A DNA stretch of 64,000 nt from Pseudomonas siliginis (GCF_019145195.1 NZ_JAHSTW010000012.1:186001-250000), one strand, 5' to 3'; shown: positions 8,034 through 17,123, counted from the stretch's first letter. Notes: generated by a model from the letters alone, not told the origin. Numbers and translations: made by a program.

Positions 8034-9350
8034 ATGGGCCCATGGCTCGATAGCATCACCGGATGGCTCGGCGCCAATCCGCAGTGGTTGGCCGCAGCGG
8101 TGTTCATCGTTGCGTGCGTGGAATGTCTGGCGATCGCCGGGCTGATCGTGCCGGGCACGGTGCTGTTGTTCGGCGTGGCGGTATTGGCCGGCAGTGGCGC
8201 GCTGTCATTGAGCGAAACACTGTTGCTGGGCTTTCTTGGCGGCATTCTTGGCGATCTGATGTCGTATTTCCTCGGCCGCCATTTTCACCAGAACATCCGC
8301 CGCCTTCCCGGGCTGCGCCATCACCCGGAATGGATGGCCGGCGCCGAGTCGTACTTCCAGCGCTATGGCATCGCCAGCTTGCTGGTCGGGCGTTTCATCG
8401 GCCCGCTACGACCCATGCTGCCGATGGTCGCCGGGATGTGCGACATGCCCTTCCCGCGTTTCTTCGCCGTCAGTCTGCTGGCCGCTGCTGGCTGGAGCCT
8501 GGCTTATCTGTTGCCTGGCTGGGCCACGGGCGCGGCGTTCCGTCTGCCATTGCCTGAAGGGTTCTGGCTGGAGGCCGGGATTGTCGCGGCCAGCATCGCG
8601 ATAATGGTCGGCCTGAGCGTCAACAGCAGCGTGCGCCGCCATCGTCGCGCGACGATCTGGATCGGCGGCATGAGCCTGCTGATCCTGATCGGTCTGTTCA
8701 TCGGCTATCCATACCTCACCGCGCTCGACAACGGCGTGATGACCCTGGTGCAGGAGCACCGCCAGCCAGCGCTGGACGAAATCGCCGTGACGCTGACCCT
8801 GATCGGCGAATTCCGCAACATGCTGCTGTTCAGTGCCCTGCTCGTCATTCTGCTGGTGCTGTGCAAGCAGTGGCGCCAGGCAATGTTCGCGGGCGCCACC
8901 ATGTTGGTCACCGCAATGGCCAATACCGGAACCAAGTATTTTTTCGCCCGGGTGCGCCCGGAAGTGCTCAGCGATCCATTGACCACCTACAGCATGCCCA
9001 GCGGCCACGCTTCTGGCGCGTTCGCTCTGTTCCTGACGCTGGGCGTGCTGGCCGGGCGCGGTCAGCCGCCGCGCATGCGCCTGACCTGGCTGCTGATTGC
9101 CTGCATCCCGGCACTCTCTATCGCCCTGTCGCGGGTCTATCTCGGCGCGCACTGGCCAACCGACATATTGGCCGGGGCGATGCTTGCCAGCTGCGTGTGT
9201 GCTGCGATGCTGTGGTTGAGCCAACGGCAGGCGTCCCTTAATGCGATGCCGTTCAAGATCTGGTGGCTGATCCTGCCATCGATGGTTGCTCTGTTCGGCT
9301 TCTTCGTACTGCGCCACTTGCCACATACATTGTTGCGTTACGCCTACTAA
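8034..9350 (+). CDS. DedA-family / PAP2 phosphatase fusion membrane protein
   Basis: A 438-residue inner-membrane protein with two domains. Residues about 1-190 are DedA/SNARE-associated: CLAIAGLIVPGTVLLF, GGILGDLMSYFLGR and RFIGPLRPMLPMVAGM. Residues about 215-400 are a PAP2 phosphatase with the three phosphatase motifs: KYFFARVRP, PSGHASGAF and SRVYLGAHWPTDILAG. The N-terminal part probably moves a lipid across the membrane and the C-terminal part probably dephosphorylates a lipid phosphate; the substrate (undecaprenyl pyrophosphate or a phospholipid) is not evident. The ATG at 8034 has a GGAG 9 bases upstream; the ATG at 8019 is the alternative. Such fusions are known in Pseudomonas. Confidence 0.9.
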   Translation: MGPWLDSITGWLGANPQWLAAAVFIVACVECLAIAGLIVPGTVLLFGVAVLAGSGALSLSETLLLGFLGGILGDLMSYFLGRHFHQNIRRLPGLRHHPEWMAGAESYFQRYGIASLLVGRFIGPLRPMLPMVAGMCDMPFPRFFAVSLLAAAGWSLAYLLPGWATGAAFRLPLPEGFWLEAGIVAASIAIMVGLSVNSSVRRHRRATIWIGGMSLLILIGLFIGYPYLTALDNGVMTLVQEHRQPALDEIAVTLTLIGEFRNMLLFSALLVILLVLCKQWRQAMFAGATMLVTAMANTGTKYFFARVRPEVLSDPLTTYSMPSGHASGAFALFLTLGVLAGRGQPPRMRLTWLLIACIPALSIALSRVYLGAHWPTDILAGAMLASCVCAAMLWLSQRQASLNAMPFKIWWLILPSMVALFGFFVLRHLPHTLLRYAY

Positions 9351-9671
9351 ACCAGACAACTTACAAGCCAGATGTTTTATACGTCGCTCTTTCGGAATAT
9401 TCCGACAAGAGCGGCGTTGATAACCTACGCAAACTTCCCCTCCTGCGGTTAACTTTCCTGGTTATAAAACCGACATTTCCGCATTCCCAACCAACGCGAA
9501 ACTAGCGTTATATAGTCCAGCCGGAACACGGTCGCGAAGTATTTCGCGCTATGAAAAAACCGTGAGTTCAATCCGCCCGGCTTGAGCACTTGCCAACAAT
9601 CAATATTTATCCGGACCCGGCATTGAAGTTCTGCCGAGGCATTTATCAATTCATTCTTTGTCGAGTTATTC
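9351..9671. other. Intergenic region before the toxin pair, with a 29-bp inverted repeat
   Basis: This 321-bp gap is visibly more AT-rich than its surroundings and has no credible gene. It contains a perfect 14-bp palindrome TCGGAATATTCCGA at 9392-9405, extended on both sides by CGCTCTT/AAGAGCG to span 9385-9413 with one unpaired base. It lies 35 bp after the DedA-PAP2 stop and about 260 bp before the toxin start. No T-run follows, so it could be a weak terminator or an operator. I could not assign a -35/-10 with confidence. Confidence 0.6.
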
Positions 9672-11624
9672 ATGAGTCCAAAGATACCCCGCAAGACGCC
9701 TGTTACAACGCCGCATCAAACTGATCCGCACGCACCGACACCACATCGCCCCTTGATCGATGCCAGCGCCGTTGAAATATCGAGAAGGACCGGTAGCCAC
9801 GATCAGACGCTGCCCCCAACAACTTCCGGCAGCCCCCTCGCCGATGCAAACCCGAGACTTCCGGCGATCGAAATCTTCCAGTTACCGGCACATGGCGCTT
9901 ATCGTTCGGAACATTCCACTTCAATAAACGATTACTGGTTGTCGGAAGCTTTTCTGCGTGGGATGAAGCCCGCTGACCCCGATGGATTTCGCTGGGTCGT
10001 TGGCAGAAAGTTCGTCGACGTCGAATATCAGGGCGTTTTGCAAACCACTCACGTCGGCGTGGATGAAACCGGCACATGGCGCAGCAAGTTGCTGACCGAG
10101 CGCGTGCCCTCCGGACCGCTTTTGTATAAAAACGCAGACAGCCCCACCTGGCGCCTGACCGAACATCCAACGCCGAAGCGAGCACGCCTCGCGCCCGTGA
10201 CAACGCCCATCAATCAAAGCCGTTACAGTCCATCGGGGCGTTCGCCGGATGCTCAGGGTTACTACGAAATGCATCCGCTTTTTGCAGCGCGCACAGACGC
10301 CCCCCTGTTCGCCTTCAGGGATTCATTTGGCAATTTCATTCCGGTAGATCCTCCGTCGGGGGGATTCGCGGCGTCGCCGACCCACCTCAAACAGTGGACC
10401 GATCATGAGATCTGGCAGCTATATGGCTTGCAGGGCCAGGACATCGCGCGCTTTCGTGTCGAAGCTCAGGCCAGCGGCATGCCGCCACAGTGGGCACATC
10501 CCACAACCACCGGAAATCCGCTGACCGATCTGCTGCGCGACTCACTGCGCTGGCTGCATCCGCAGATGAGCCGTGCAGAGCGCGAAGCCTTTCTGCAATC
10601 GTTCAATCTGCTGCCCAGGCAATTGACCCGCTTGCAGCAGGACATGCGCGGCCATCTGGCGATTCCAGCCTGGGTACTGGCGCACAAGCGCCTGTTGGAT
10701 GACGTTACCCACCCGCGACGCTTCGAGCAATTGGCCAAGGATGCGGTCGAGCAGCTCAACCTCAAGCGCAATGCCCGCCACGACTGGTACGACGCAGAAC
10801 AAGGCCTGACCCCCGAGGTCCGCGAGGCGCTGTTGAAACAGCTCGGTTACCTGCGCAACAAACACAATTGCCTGTATCGCACGGACATCCCGGCACTGTT
10901 TCGCGGTGACGAGCGCACGCCGTTCGAGCTGGCGAATGACGGCACCATGCTGCCCCGCTACCACCACGAACCCGGCGCCACCACGCACAAGCCGATCAGC
11001 GCGACGTTCAGTCTCGAGCAGGGCCAGATGTATGCCAGCGCCCCCGATCCCGCATACCTGCGCTTCAACAGCCAGACCCACAAATATCCGGGGCGCGACG
11101 CGGGTGACAGCAGCTCAGACAGCGGCGCAAGCGACGCCGATGATTCAAGCAGTTCCTCATCCGACTGGTCTGATCCTGAGAGTCCCGTCGCCTGGGATCA
11201 CGAGCGGGGTTATCGGTCCTCGCGCACGCGGCAGACAGAAATGTTCATGTACGCCCTCGACACGCGCAATCTGGAAGTCGTCCCGCACGAAGAGAACATG
11301 GCGTTCAATTCCGCTGCGCGTGAGAACCCGCCGACCTGGTTTCCCTCCGACGATTTCGAGGGGCTGATTTCGGTCACCCGCAGCGGAGTTCCAGCCGAGC
11401 GTATCTGGTTACTGAACACAGACCTGAGCAAAGGCGCCAGGGTCGCAGACATCAAAGAACAGGCCGGCGCGGACGCTGAGCGCATTGAGGCGGCGACCCA
11501 TGCCGGGCACGCCAACAAATTCCAATACGACCGACTGATCGACAAAGCGGAAGCGGCAGGACTGCCAATCCTCAAGCTGTCGGGCAATAAAAACGAGTTT
11601 GCATACGACATCGCCTGGCCCTGA
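9672..11624 (+). CDS. Putative secreted toxin with C-terminal ADP-ribosyltransferase-like domain
   Basis: A 650-residue protein without a signal peptide. Residues about 70-170 (GFRWVVGRKFVDVEYQGV, TPSGP-like turns) resemble segments found in Pseudomonas dermonecrotic/polymorphic toxins. Residues about 400-580 read like the cholera/LT/pertussis ADP-ribosyltransferase fold: CLYRTD with R403, a downstream LANDGTMLPRYH loop as in LT, S443-A-T-F-S447 where the STS strand belongs, MFMYALDTRNLEVV, and DDFEGLISVTRSGVPAERI with E563 where the catalytic Glu belongs. An acidic Ser/Asp-rich stretch (about 478-505) interrupts this domain. The Shine-Dalgarno is weak. It is followed after 68 bp by a pore-forming partner. 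Toxin activity and the ART assignment are inference from motif order; alignment or structure prediction would settle it. Confidence 0.68.
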   Translation: MSPKIPRKTPVTTPHQTDPHAPTPHRPLIDASAVEISRRTGSHDQTLPPTTSGSPLADANPRLPAIEIFQLPAHGAYRSEHSTSINDYWLSEAFLRGMKPADPDGFRWVVGRKFVDVEYQGVLQTTHVGVDETGTWRSKLLTERVPSGPLLYKNADSPTWRLTEHPTPKRARLAPVTTPINQSRYSPSGRSPDAQGYYEMHPLFAARTDAPLFAFRDSFGNFIPVDPPSGGFAASPTHLKQWTDHEIWQLYGLQGQDIARFRVEAQASGMPPQWAHPTTTGNPLTDLLRDSLRWLHPQMSRAEREAFLQSFNLLPRQLTRLQQDMRGHLAIPAWVLAHKRLLDDVTHPRRFEQLAKDAVEQLNLKRNARHDWYDAEQGLTPEVREALLKQLGYLRNKHNCLYRTDIPALFRGDERTPFELANDGTMLPRYHHEPGATTHKPISATFSLEQGQMYASAPDPAYLRFNSQTHKYPGRDAGDSSSDSGASDADDSSSSSSDWSDPESPVAWDHERGYRSSRTRQTEMFMYALDTRNLEVVPHEENMAFNSAARENPPTWFPSDDFEGLISVTRSGVPAERIWLLNTDLSKGARVADIKEQAGADAERIEAATHAGHANKFQYDRLIDKAEAAGLPILKLSGNKNEFAYDIAWP

Positions 11625-11692
11625 ACCGGGCACGCCATACAACGCCGGACAGGAGACCGGCACCCTCATGCACACCATTAAAGGATTAATAC

Positions 11693-14600
11693 GTGTCGAA
11701 ACTCATTGTCCCTGCGACCCATATCGCCCACGTTCGCGCACTTGAAGTTACCCCCATCGACGTCTCGGCGAATCCCCATGCCCCGCCCACCCATATGCGC
11801 AATCAGACGCAGGCGCCTGACATTGATCCGTCGCTTCGCAAAACCCTCAAAGCCCTGGACAAGCATCTGGGCCTGCTACGCATCGGTGAGATCATGATCA
11901 GTCGGGTCGAATTGCAAGCGCTGGGGGCGACCATTGACGGTCAACCGGTCAGTGCGGCGAACGCCCACATCAAAAGCGTGGATCAGGCATTTCTGGACGG
12001 ACTCAATTTCGAATCGGCGCAGGTACAGTCGCGCTTGCAGGCCGTGGATTTCCCCGCCAATGACATGGCGGCAATGCTGTTCTACGAAATTGCCTGCAAG
12101 CGCTCGATTGATGCCGGCCCACTGTTCATCAGTGATACACCACTGGTTTCCGGCAGCGCCATGGATCGTCTCAACAAGCTGGGCAAGGCTGCGCAAAAGC
12201 TGGAAATCCACCGTGCGGACGCGTTTGAAAACACACCGGGCTGGATCAACAAGAGCAAAAGCTATTTGATGAGCGGCGCAGGCGTCGGCATGCAAGCCTT
12301 CGGCATCTACAGCAGTTACATGGCGCTGACCGATGCGATCAAGAAAGGCGAGGCACTGGAAATGCTGTACTACGGCGGATCCATTGCTGCAGAACTCGGC
12401 TCGCTGATCATCGAGCAGGGCCTGACCAGAACAGGCCAGGCGATGCTCACTCAGGGCAGCAATGTACTGAAGGGTTTTGCGCTGACCTCAATCGGCAAAT
12501 ACATGAGCCGTGGTGCGGGACTGTTCGCCAGCGCGATTACCTTGCCGTTCGACATCGTTGACGCGATCAAATCCTTCAACGCCGCCGCCGCGACATCGGG
12601 CAAACAAGCTCAGGATCATTATTTCAACGGTGCCCTGAGTGTAGCGGGCGCGGGTATCAGCCTGGTGCTGGGCGCCGCCGCGCTGGCCGGCTTCGGCAGC
12701 GTTGCCGGCCCGCTCGGCCTTGCGGCCGCTGCGCTGCTCATCGGCGGGTCGATGATTTATCAGGCCGCCAGGGTCGTCGACGATATCGACGACTACATCG
12801 AACTGACGACACTCGAGCGTCTGCGCTCGGGATGGTTCGCCTTCACCGGCAAGGAACTGGACACCGAGGTGATGGATCGCTTCAAGCTGTCCAGGCTTTC
12901 CAGTGACTACGAAAAACAGCTCGAAACGTCGGCCAAAGACATGCTTGCCGGCGCTTACAAGGACTCCATCGCCCAAGTAGTCAATGGCACGTTCCGCGCC
13001 GAATTGCGCCCTGTCGAACTGTGGCGTTACCAGTGGGACGAAAGCGCCGGGCAGTTGCCGTTCAGACTCGACAGCCAGGCGGTGATCGTCGGCGGCGACG
13101 ATGCAGTCGACGCAAGCCTCGGATTACCCGACAACCTCAAAGGCATGATCAGCGGCAGCCCAGGCGAAGGCAAAGGCGTGTTCTGGCGTCTGGGTGATGG
13201 CAACGACCGCGTGGTTGGCGTCAAGGCGCGGCCCAACCTCTTCACTTACCGCGACGGCCATAAGGCACTGACGGGCGGCGACACAAATGATGCGTTCTAC
13301 CAAGAAGTCTCTGATCAGGAACTGGATCGATCGAGCAAGCCGCCGCACATCAATGTGCTGGATGGCGGCTCGGGCGACGACCTGGTTGCGTTCGAAGGCA
13401 TCCGCCCGATTACCGACACGCGTTACATCGGTCACGACGTCAACCTGCAGACCGGCAAGGTCTCACTTCGCGGCCCGGACTCTGCGAACGACACCCTCGA
13501 AGTCGCCCATCTGACCTCCATTGAAAACGTTGCGACCTTGCGCAAAGGCACGAGCACTATCACGGGCAATGACCAGCCCAACCAGATTTCCGCCAACGGT
13601 TACGACCGCATCAGCGCCGGCGACGGCAACGACACGATCGCAATCTCTGGTACCGAGTGCACGGTGGAGGGCGGCGGCGGCGAAGATCGCTATTACATCG
13701 CCGACACCAATGCACGTACAACGATCATCGAGTGTGGCGACCATTCGAGCCTGATCGAATTCGGCTGGCCGATGGCGGTCATTCAACGCTGGCAAATCAT
13801 CGGCACCTCACTGGTGGTCAATTCTTTGCGCGGCAGGGACGGCAGCGACCCCGACCATGTGCTGACCCTCGAAAACGTTTACCAGACAGTCAACGGTCAG
13901 CGCCAATTGAACAATGCTCGGTGGGTGTTCCGCACTCTCGATGGCTATGAACTGCGCGCGCAACTGCCCACTCGACCTGGTGAAGCATTGAGTCAGGACA
14001 TCGAGGTTGCCGTCACTGTCAGCGGACGGCCAGCACCCGCCCCGGCAATCGTCAACGGTGGCACCGTGGCGCTGGACGGTCAGGGCGTGCAGCGCCACTT
14101 CGTCGCACGTACCGAGCACAGGGTCGAATTCGTCGCCACAGGCAACGCTACCGGCGCCCGTACCATTTACCTGGATTACCAGGACAGCGAGATTGTCGAC
14201 GTGGTGGTCAGCTATGGCGTGGAAGTGCGCCGAGGTGTTTCGGGCAATACGCACCTGACCTACAACTACATCAGCCTGTCGATTCTGCTGCCCTCCAGAG
14301 TGCTGGCCTTCAAAGGCGTGATCCAGACGATTGCCGCCGCGATGGGCTACAGCGGCCAAAACAGCCTGAAGGTCACGACACCGCTTCTGGCCCGGGACAT
14401 CGTGCTGGTCATGCAGAATGACGTTTCATACCGCGTGCAGGTGCCCGCGTTCGATTACCGGGACGACGCCAGAAATCCCGGCATCCGTGTGCTCAGCTCG
14501 CGGAGCTGGTTGAAGCGGCGCAACGGAAAATATCCATTCATCCGTCCGCTGGTCAGCGAGAGACCATCACTGGGCGCCCAGAACAGCAAAGTGGTCATCG

Positions 14601-15163
14601 AATCGCGGCCGCACACCGGGATTTATCTGCTCGAAGGCAAAAGCGCGACTTACGACGTTTATCTCGCCAGCAACAGCATCCTGCGTCTGGCCACACCGGG
14701 CGCTGCGGCAAAAACGGCCGATGCATCGAGATGGAATCTGTTCACCCGTACCCTGACAGAAACCGTCACGCGCGCCGACATTCAGCTCCAGGACAACCGC
14801 CTGCGCATTGCCAGCGTCACGGTGGAGTTGCCGGACATCTTGGATGACACCCCGGTGGAGTCCATTTGTGTGGTGACGTCAGCCGGCAACACTTATGAAG
14901 TCTCGCTGCTGTTTGAGGTGTTGCAGCTGTATGTGATCGACGCTCGTGGCTACGCCAGTGTCGAGGCATTGCTGGCAGATATCGACAAGCACAAACAACG
15001 CCACGAACTGGCCGCACGGGTCTACGTCACCCACATCGGTTACAAACCCGAGACAGCGGGCACGCTGGTTTACAACTCGGTGAGCAATCAATGGAGCCTG
15101 CTGAATGATCTGCAAGAGCGCGTCGACCGCGAAGGTCTGTTCATCCCGGTCAACATGAGCTGA
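11693..15163 (+). CDS. TcdA/TcdB-like pore-forming domain protein with RTX-like calcium repeats
   Basis: A 1156-residue protein. Residues about 190-420 contain several long hydrophobic helices (SYLMSGAGVGMQAFGIYSSY, ISLVLGAAALAGFGSVAGPL, GLAAAALLIGGSMIYQAARV) followed by VDDIDDYIELTTLERLRSGW, which I recognise from Pseudomonas proteins annotated with the clostridial TcdA/TcdB pore-forming domain. Residues about 550-700 carry RTX-like calcium-binding nonapeptides: NVLDGGSGDDLV, ISAGDGNDTI and GGGGEDRYYI. The C-terminal 400 residues are beta-rich and unassigned. There is no signal peptide. The start is GTG at 11693, with AAAGGA 7-8 bases upstream. It lies 68 bp after the ART-like toxin gene, so the two are probably cotranscribed. 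I infer a membrane-translocating partner for that toxin. The domain call is reasonably sure; the function is inferred. Confidence 0.75.
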   Translation: MSKLIVPATHIAHVRALEVTPIDVSANPHAPPTHMRNQTQAPDIDPSLRKTLKALDKHLGLLRIGEIMISRVELQALGATIDGQPVSAANAHIKSVDQAFLDGLNFESAQVQSRLQAVDFPANDMAAMLFYEIACKRSIDAGPLFISDTPLVSGSAMDRLNKLGKAAQKLEIHRADAFENTPGWINKSKSYLMSGAGVGMQAFGIYSSYMALTDAIKKGEALEMLYYGGSIAAELGSLIIEQGLTRTGQAMLTQGSNVLKGFALTSIGKYMSRGAGLFASAITLPFDIVDAIKSFNAAAATSGKQAQDHYFNGALSVAGAGISLVLGAAALAGFGSVAGPLGLAAAALLIGGSMIYQAARVVDDIDDYIELTTLERLRSGWFAFTGKELDTEVMDRFKLSRLSSDYEKQLETSAKDMLAGAYKDSIAQVVNGTFRAELRPVELWRYQWDESAGQLPFRLDSQAVIVGGDDAVDASLGLPDNLKGMISGSPGEGKGVFWRLGDGNDRVVGVKARPNLFTYRDGHKALTGGDTNDAFYQEVSDQELDRSSKPPHINVLDGGSGDDLVAFEGIRPITDTRYIGHDVNLQTGKVSLRGPDSANDTLEVAHLTSIENVATLRKGTSTITGNDQPNQISANGYDRISAGDGNDTIAISGTECTVEGGGGEDRYYIADTNARTTIIECGDHSSLIEFGWPMAVIQRWQIIGTSLVVNSLRGRDGSDPDHVLTLENVYQTVNGQRQLNNARWVFRTLDGYELRAQLPTRPGEALSQDIEVAVTVSGRPAPAPAIVNGGTVALDGQGVQRHFVARTEHRVEFVATGNATGARTIYLDYQDSEIVDVVVSYGVEVRRGVSGNTHLTYNYISLSILLPSRVLAFKGVIQTIAAAMGYSGQNSLKVTTPLLARDIVLVMQNDVSYRVQVPAFDYRDDARNPGIRVLSSRSWLKRRNGKYPFIRPLVSERPSLGAQNSKVVIESRPHTGIYLLEGKSATYDVYLASNSILRLATPGAAAKTADASRWNLFTRTLTETVTRADIQLQDNRLRIASVTVELPDILDDTPVESICVVTSAGNTYEVSLLFEVLQLYVIDARGYASVEALLADIDKHKQRHELAARVYVTHIGYKPETAGTLVYNSVSNQWSLLNDLQERVDREGLFIPVNMS

Positions 15164-15250
15164 CGGTGCGCTGCCGGTTTCAACATCGTGCCAGTGTGGG
15201 CCTGCGCTGATCTTCGTTTGCGCGTTGAGTCATGCGTTTTCCAAGTGAAA

Positions 15251-15847
15251 CTAGGCGAACAGTTCGCCCTGCAACTCGTCGAGTAATGCCTGGATCGCAT
15301 CCAGCCGTTGCTGTGGGTCGTCGAGTTGCAGCAGATCGATCTTGTCTTCCTCGGCGAAGGGCAAGAGATAGGCAAGCTGATTGGCTAGCGCCTGTTGCCC
15401 GGCGGCTTCGGTGCCCATGTTCAACGCCTCGACCATCGGGTGTTCGGCCAGCGCCTTGAGCAGCGCGACCAGATCGGCGTCCTCGTCCTGCAACGGTTGC
15501 TCAGGCTCATCGTCCAGCCATTCGACGTCGGCGACAATCAACTGATCGCGCTGCACTTCGGTGCGCAGCACAGTGAAGCGCCGTCCGCCTTGCACGCGAA
15601 TGCCGAGCAGGCCGTTGTCCTGTTGCTCGAAATCGGTGATCCGCGCTTCGCAGCCAACCAGCGCAAAACCTTCCGGCGCGACGCCGACTTCGCTGCCCTC
15701 AAGGATGCACACCACCCCGAAGCCGACGCCCTGTTTCATGCAGCGGCCGATCATGTCGAGGTAGCGCGCCTCGAAGATCTGCAGATCGAGGTTGCAGCCG
15801 GGGAACAGCACCGTGTTCAGCGGAAAAAGCGGCAGACTCATAGACAT
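15251..15847 (-). CDS. LON substrate-binding-domain protein
   Basis: A 198-residue stand-alone version of the N-terminal domain of Lon protease, without ATPase or protease parts. Family signatures visible are LPLFPLNTVLFPGCNLDLQIFEARYLDMI at the N-terminus, FGVVCI, and GLLGIRVQGGRRFTVL. The role in the cell is not established; such proteins may bind unfolded substrates. It lies immediately upstream of nothing on the minus strand and 4 bp downstream of the lrgB-like gene, so it is probably the last gene of that operon. Confidence 0.85.
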   Translation of the reverse strand: MSMSLPLFPLNTVLFPGCNLDLQIFEARYLDMIGRCMKQGVGFGVVCILEGSEVGVAPEGFALVGCEARITDFEQQDNGLLGIRVQGGRRFTVLRTEVQRDQLIVADVEWLDDEPEQPLQDEDADLVALLKALAEHPMVEALNMGTEAAGQQALANQLAYLLPFAEEDKIDLLQLDDPQQRLDAIQALLDELQGELFA

Positions 15848-15851
15848 TTCC

Positions 15852-16568
15852 TTACACCACCATCGACACCGCCAACGGCAGGAACACCGCCGTGGCCACG
15901 CCCATCAGACTCATTGCCAGCGCGGCGAACGCGCCGCACTCATCGTTTTCCTGCATCGCCACCGCCGTGCCGACCGCATGCGCGGTCATGCCCAGCGCCA
16001 TGCCGCGCGCTTCGGGGCTGTGCACGCCAAGGCGGGTCAGCAGCGCCGGGCCGAAGATCGCGCCAATCACCCCGGTGATCAGCACGAACACCGCGGCCAG
16101 CGCCGCCACGCCACCGATCTGCTCGGCGACCAGCATGGCGATCGGCGAGGTCACCGATTTAGGCGCCATGGTCATCAGGATCATGTGATCGGCACCGAAC
16201 CACCAGCCCAGCGCCACGCCCATGCCCGTTGCGACCACCCCGCCTATCACCAGCGTAGTAAAAATCGGCCAGAACAATTGGCGGATGCGCCGCAGATTCA
16301 GGTAGAGCGGCACCGCCAGCGCCACCGTGGCCGGTCCCAGCAGAATGCTGAGGATTTCGGTGCTCTTGCGGTACTCCGCGTAGGTCAGGCCGCAGCCGAC
16401 CAGCACACCGATCACCAACAACATGGAGACCAGCACCGGTTGCAGAAAGATCCAGCGGGTTTTCTCGAACGCCGCCAGCACCAGTTGATAGGCACCGAGG
16501 GTGATGCCAATGCCGAACAGCGGATGATGAATCACCGACGCCCACGCGCCTTGCCAGTCAAACAGCAT
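15852..16568 (-). CDS. LrgB/CidB-family membrane protein
   Basis: A 238-residue polytopic inner-membrane protein of the LrgB family. Diagnostic segments are LGPATVALAVPLY, SVTSPIAM, GVIGAIFGPALL and GMALGMTAHAVGTAVAMQ. Its partner is the LrgA-type protein encoded just upstream with a 1-4 bp overlap at 16565-16568. The pair acts like a holin/antiholin-type or metabolite (pyruvate) transport system in other bacteria; the role here cannot be told from sequence. Confidence 0.9.
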   Translation of the reverse strand: MLFDWQGAWASVIHHPLFGIGITLGAYQLVLAAFEKTRWIFLQPVLVSMLLVIGVLVGCGLTYAEYRKSTEILSILLGPATVALAVPLYLNLRRIRQLFWPIFTTLVIGGVVATGMGVALGWWFGADHMILMTMAPKSVTSPIAMLVAEQIGGVAALAAVFVLITGVIGAIFGPALLTRLGVHSPEARGMALGMTAHAVGTAVAMQENDECGAFAALAMSLMGVATAVFLPLAVSMVV

Positions 16569-16930
16569 CAGGACTCCTCCGCCGGCGGCGCCTGACGTTT
16601 GACCAGCCGCTGCATGAGCACGCCGGCAAACGCCATCGACAGGATCAGCGAGACCACCAGCGCGCCAACGATCGCCCAGAAATCCGCAGCAATCGCCGTG
16701 GCATACACCATCACGCCCACCGCCGGCGGCACCAGCAGCAACGGCAGATAACGCAGCAGGCTGCCCGCCGCCTGATTCAGCGGCTCGCCGACTTCACCGC
16801 GAATGATCAGGAACACCAGCAACAGCAGCAGCCCGATGATCGGCCCCGGCAATATCGGCAACAGCAAATGATTGAGCGCCGTGCCGAGCAGTTGGAACAG
16901 CACCAGCAGGGTCAGGCCACGTAACAACAT
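16568..16930 (-). CDS. LrgA/CidA-family holin-like protein
   Basis: A 120-residue protein with four hydrophobic helices. The LrgA signatures LFQLLGTALNHLLLPILPGPIIGLLLLL and PPAVGVMVYA are present. It is translationally coupled to the LrgB-like gene downstream. It is probably transcribed from the 193-bp gap that separates it from the divergent MaoC gene. Whether it behaves as CidA (lysis promoting) or LrgA (inhibiting) is not predictable from sequence. Confidence 0.9.
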   Translation of the reverse strand: MLLRGLTLLVLFQLLGTALNHLLLPILPGPIIGLLLLLVFLIIRGEVGEPLNQAAGSLLRYLPLLLVPPAVGVMVYATAIAADFWAIVGALVVSLILSMAFAGVLMQRLVKRQAPPAEES

Positions 16931-17123
16931 CTGACATCTCCGTCTTCTATCTCACCCAGCAGGGGCTCGGCATTATAAGCATGCCGGCGCTATGGACCGG
17001 CATTCGCCAAAAGCATGGTCGGTTGACCTGAGCAAATCGCCATGATGATCTACAGTGGTTCGCAGGCCGGTCAAATCCGCCCCCTGAAAAACTATAAAAC
17101 CGATGAACCCAAGGAGAGTCTCA

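Noticed and set aside
16568..16930. Phage holin
   Set aside because: Sequence and the coupled LrgB-type partner identify the chromosomal LrgA/CidA family instead.
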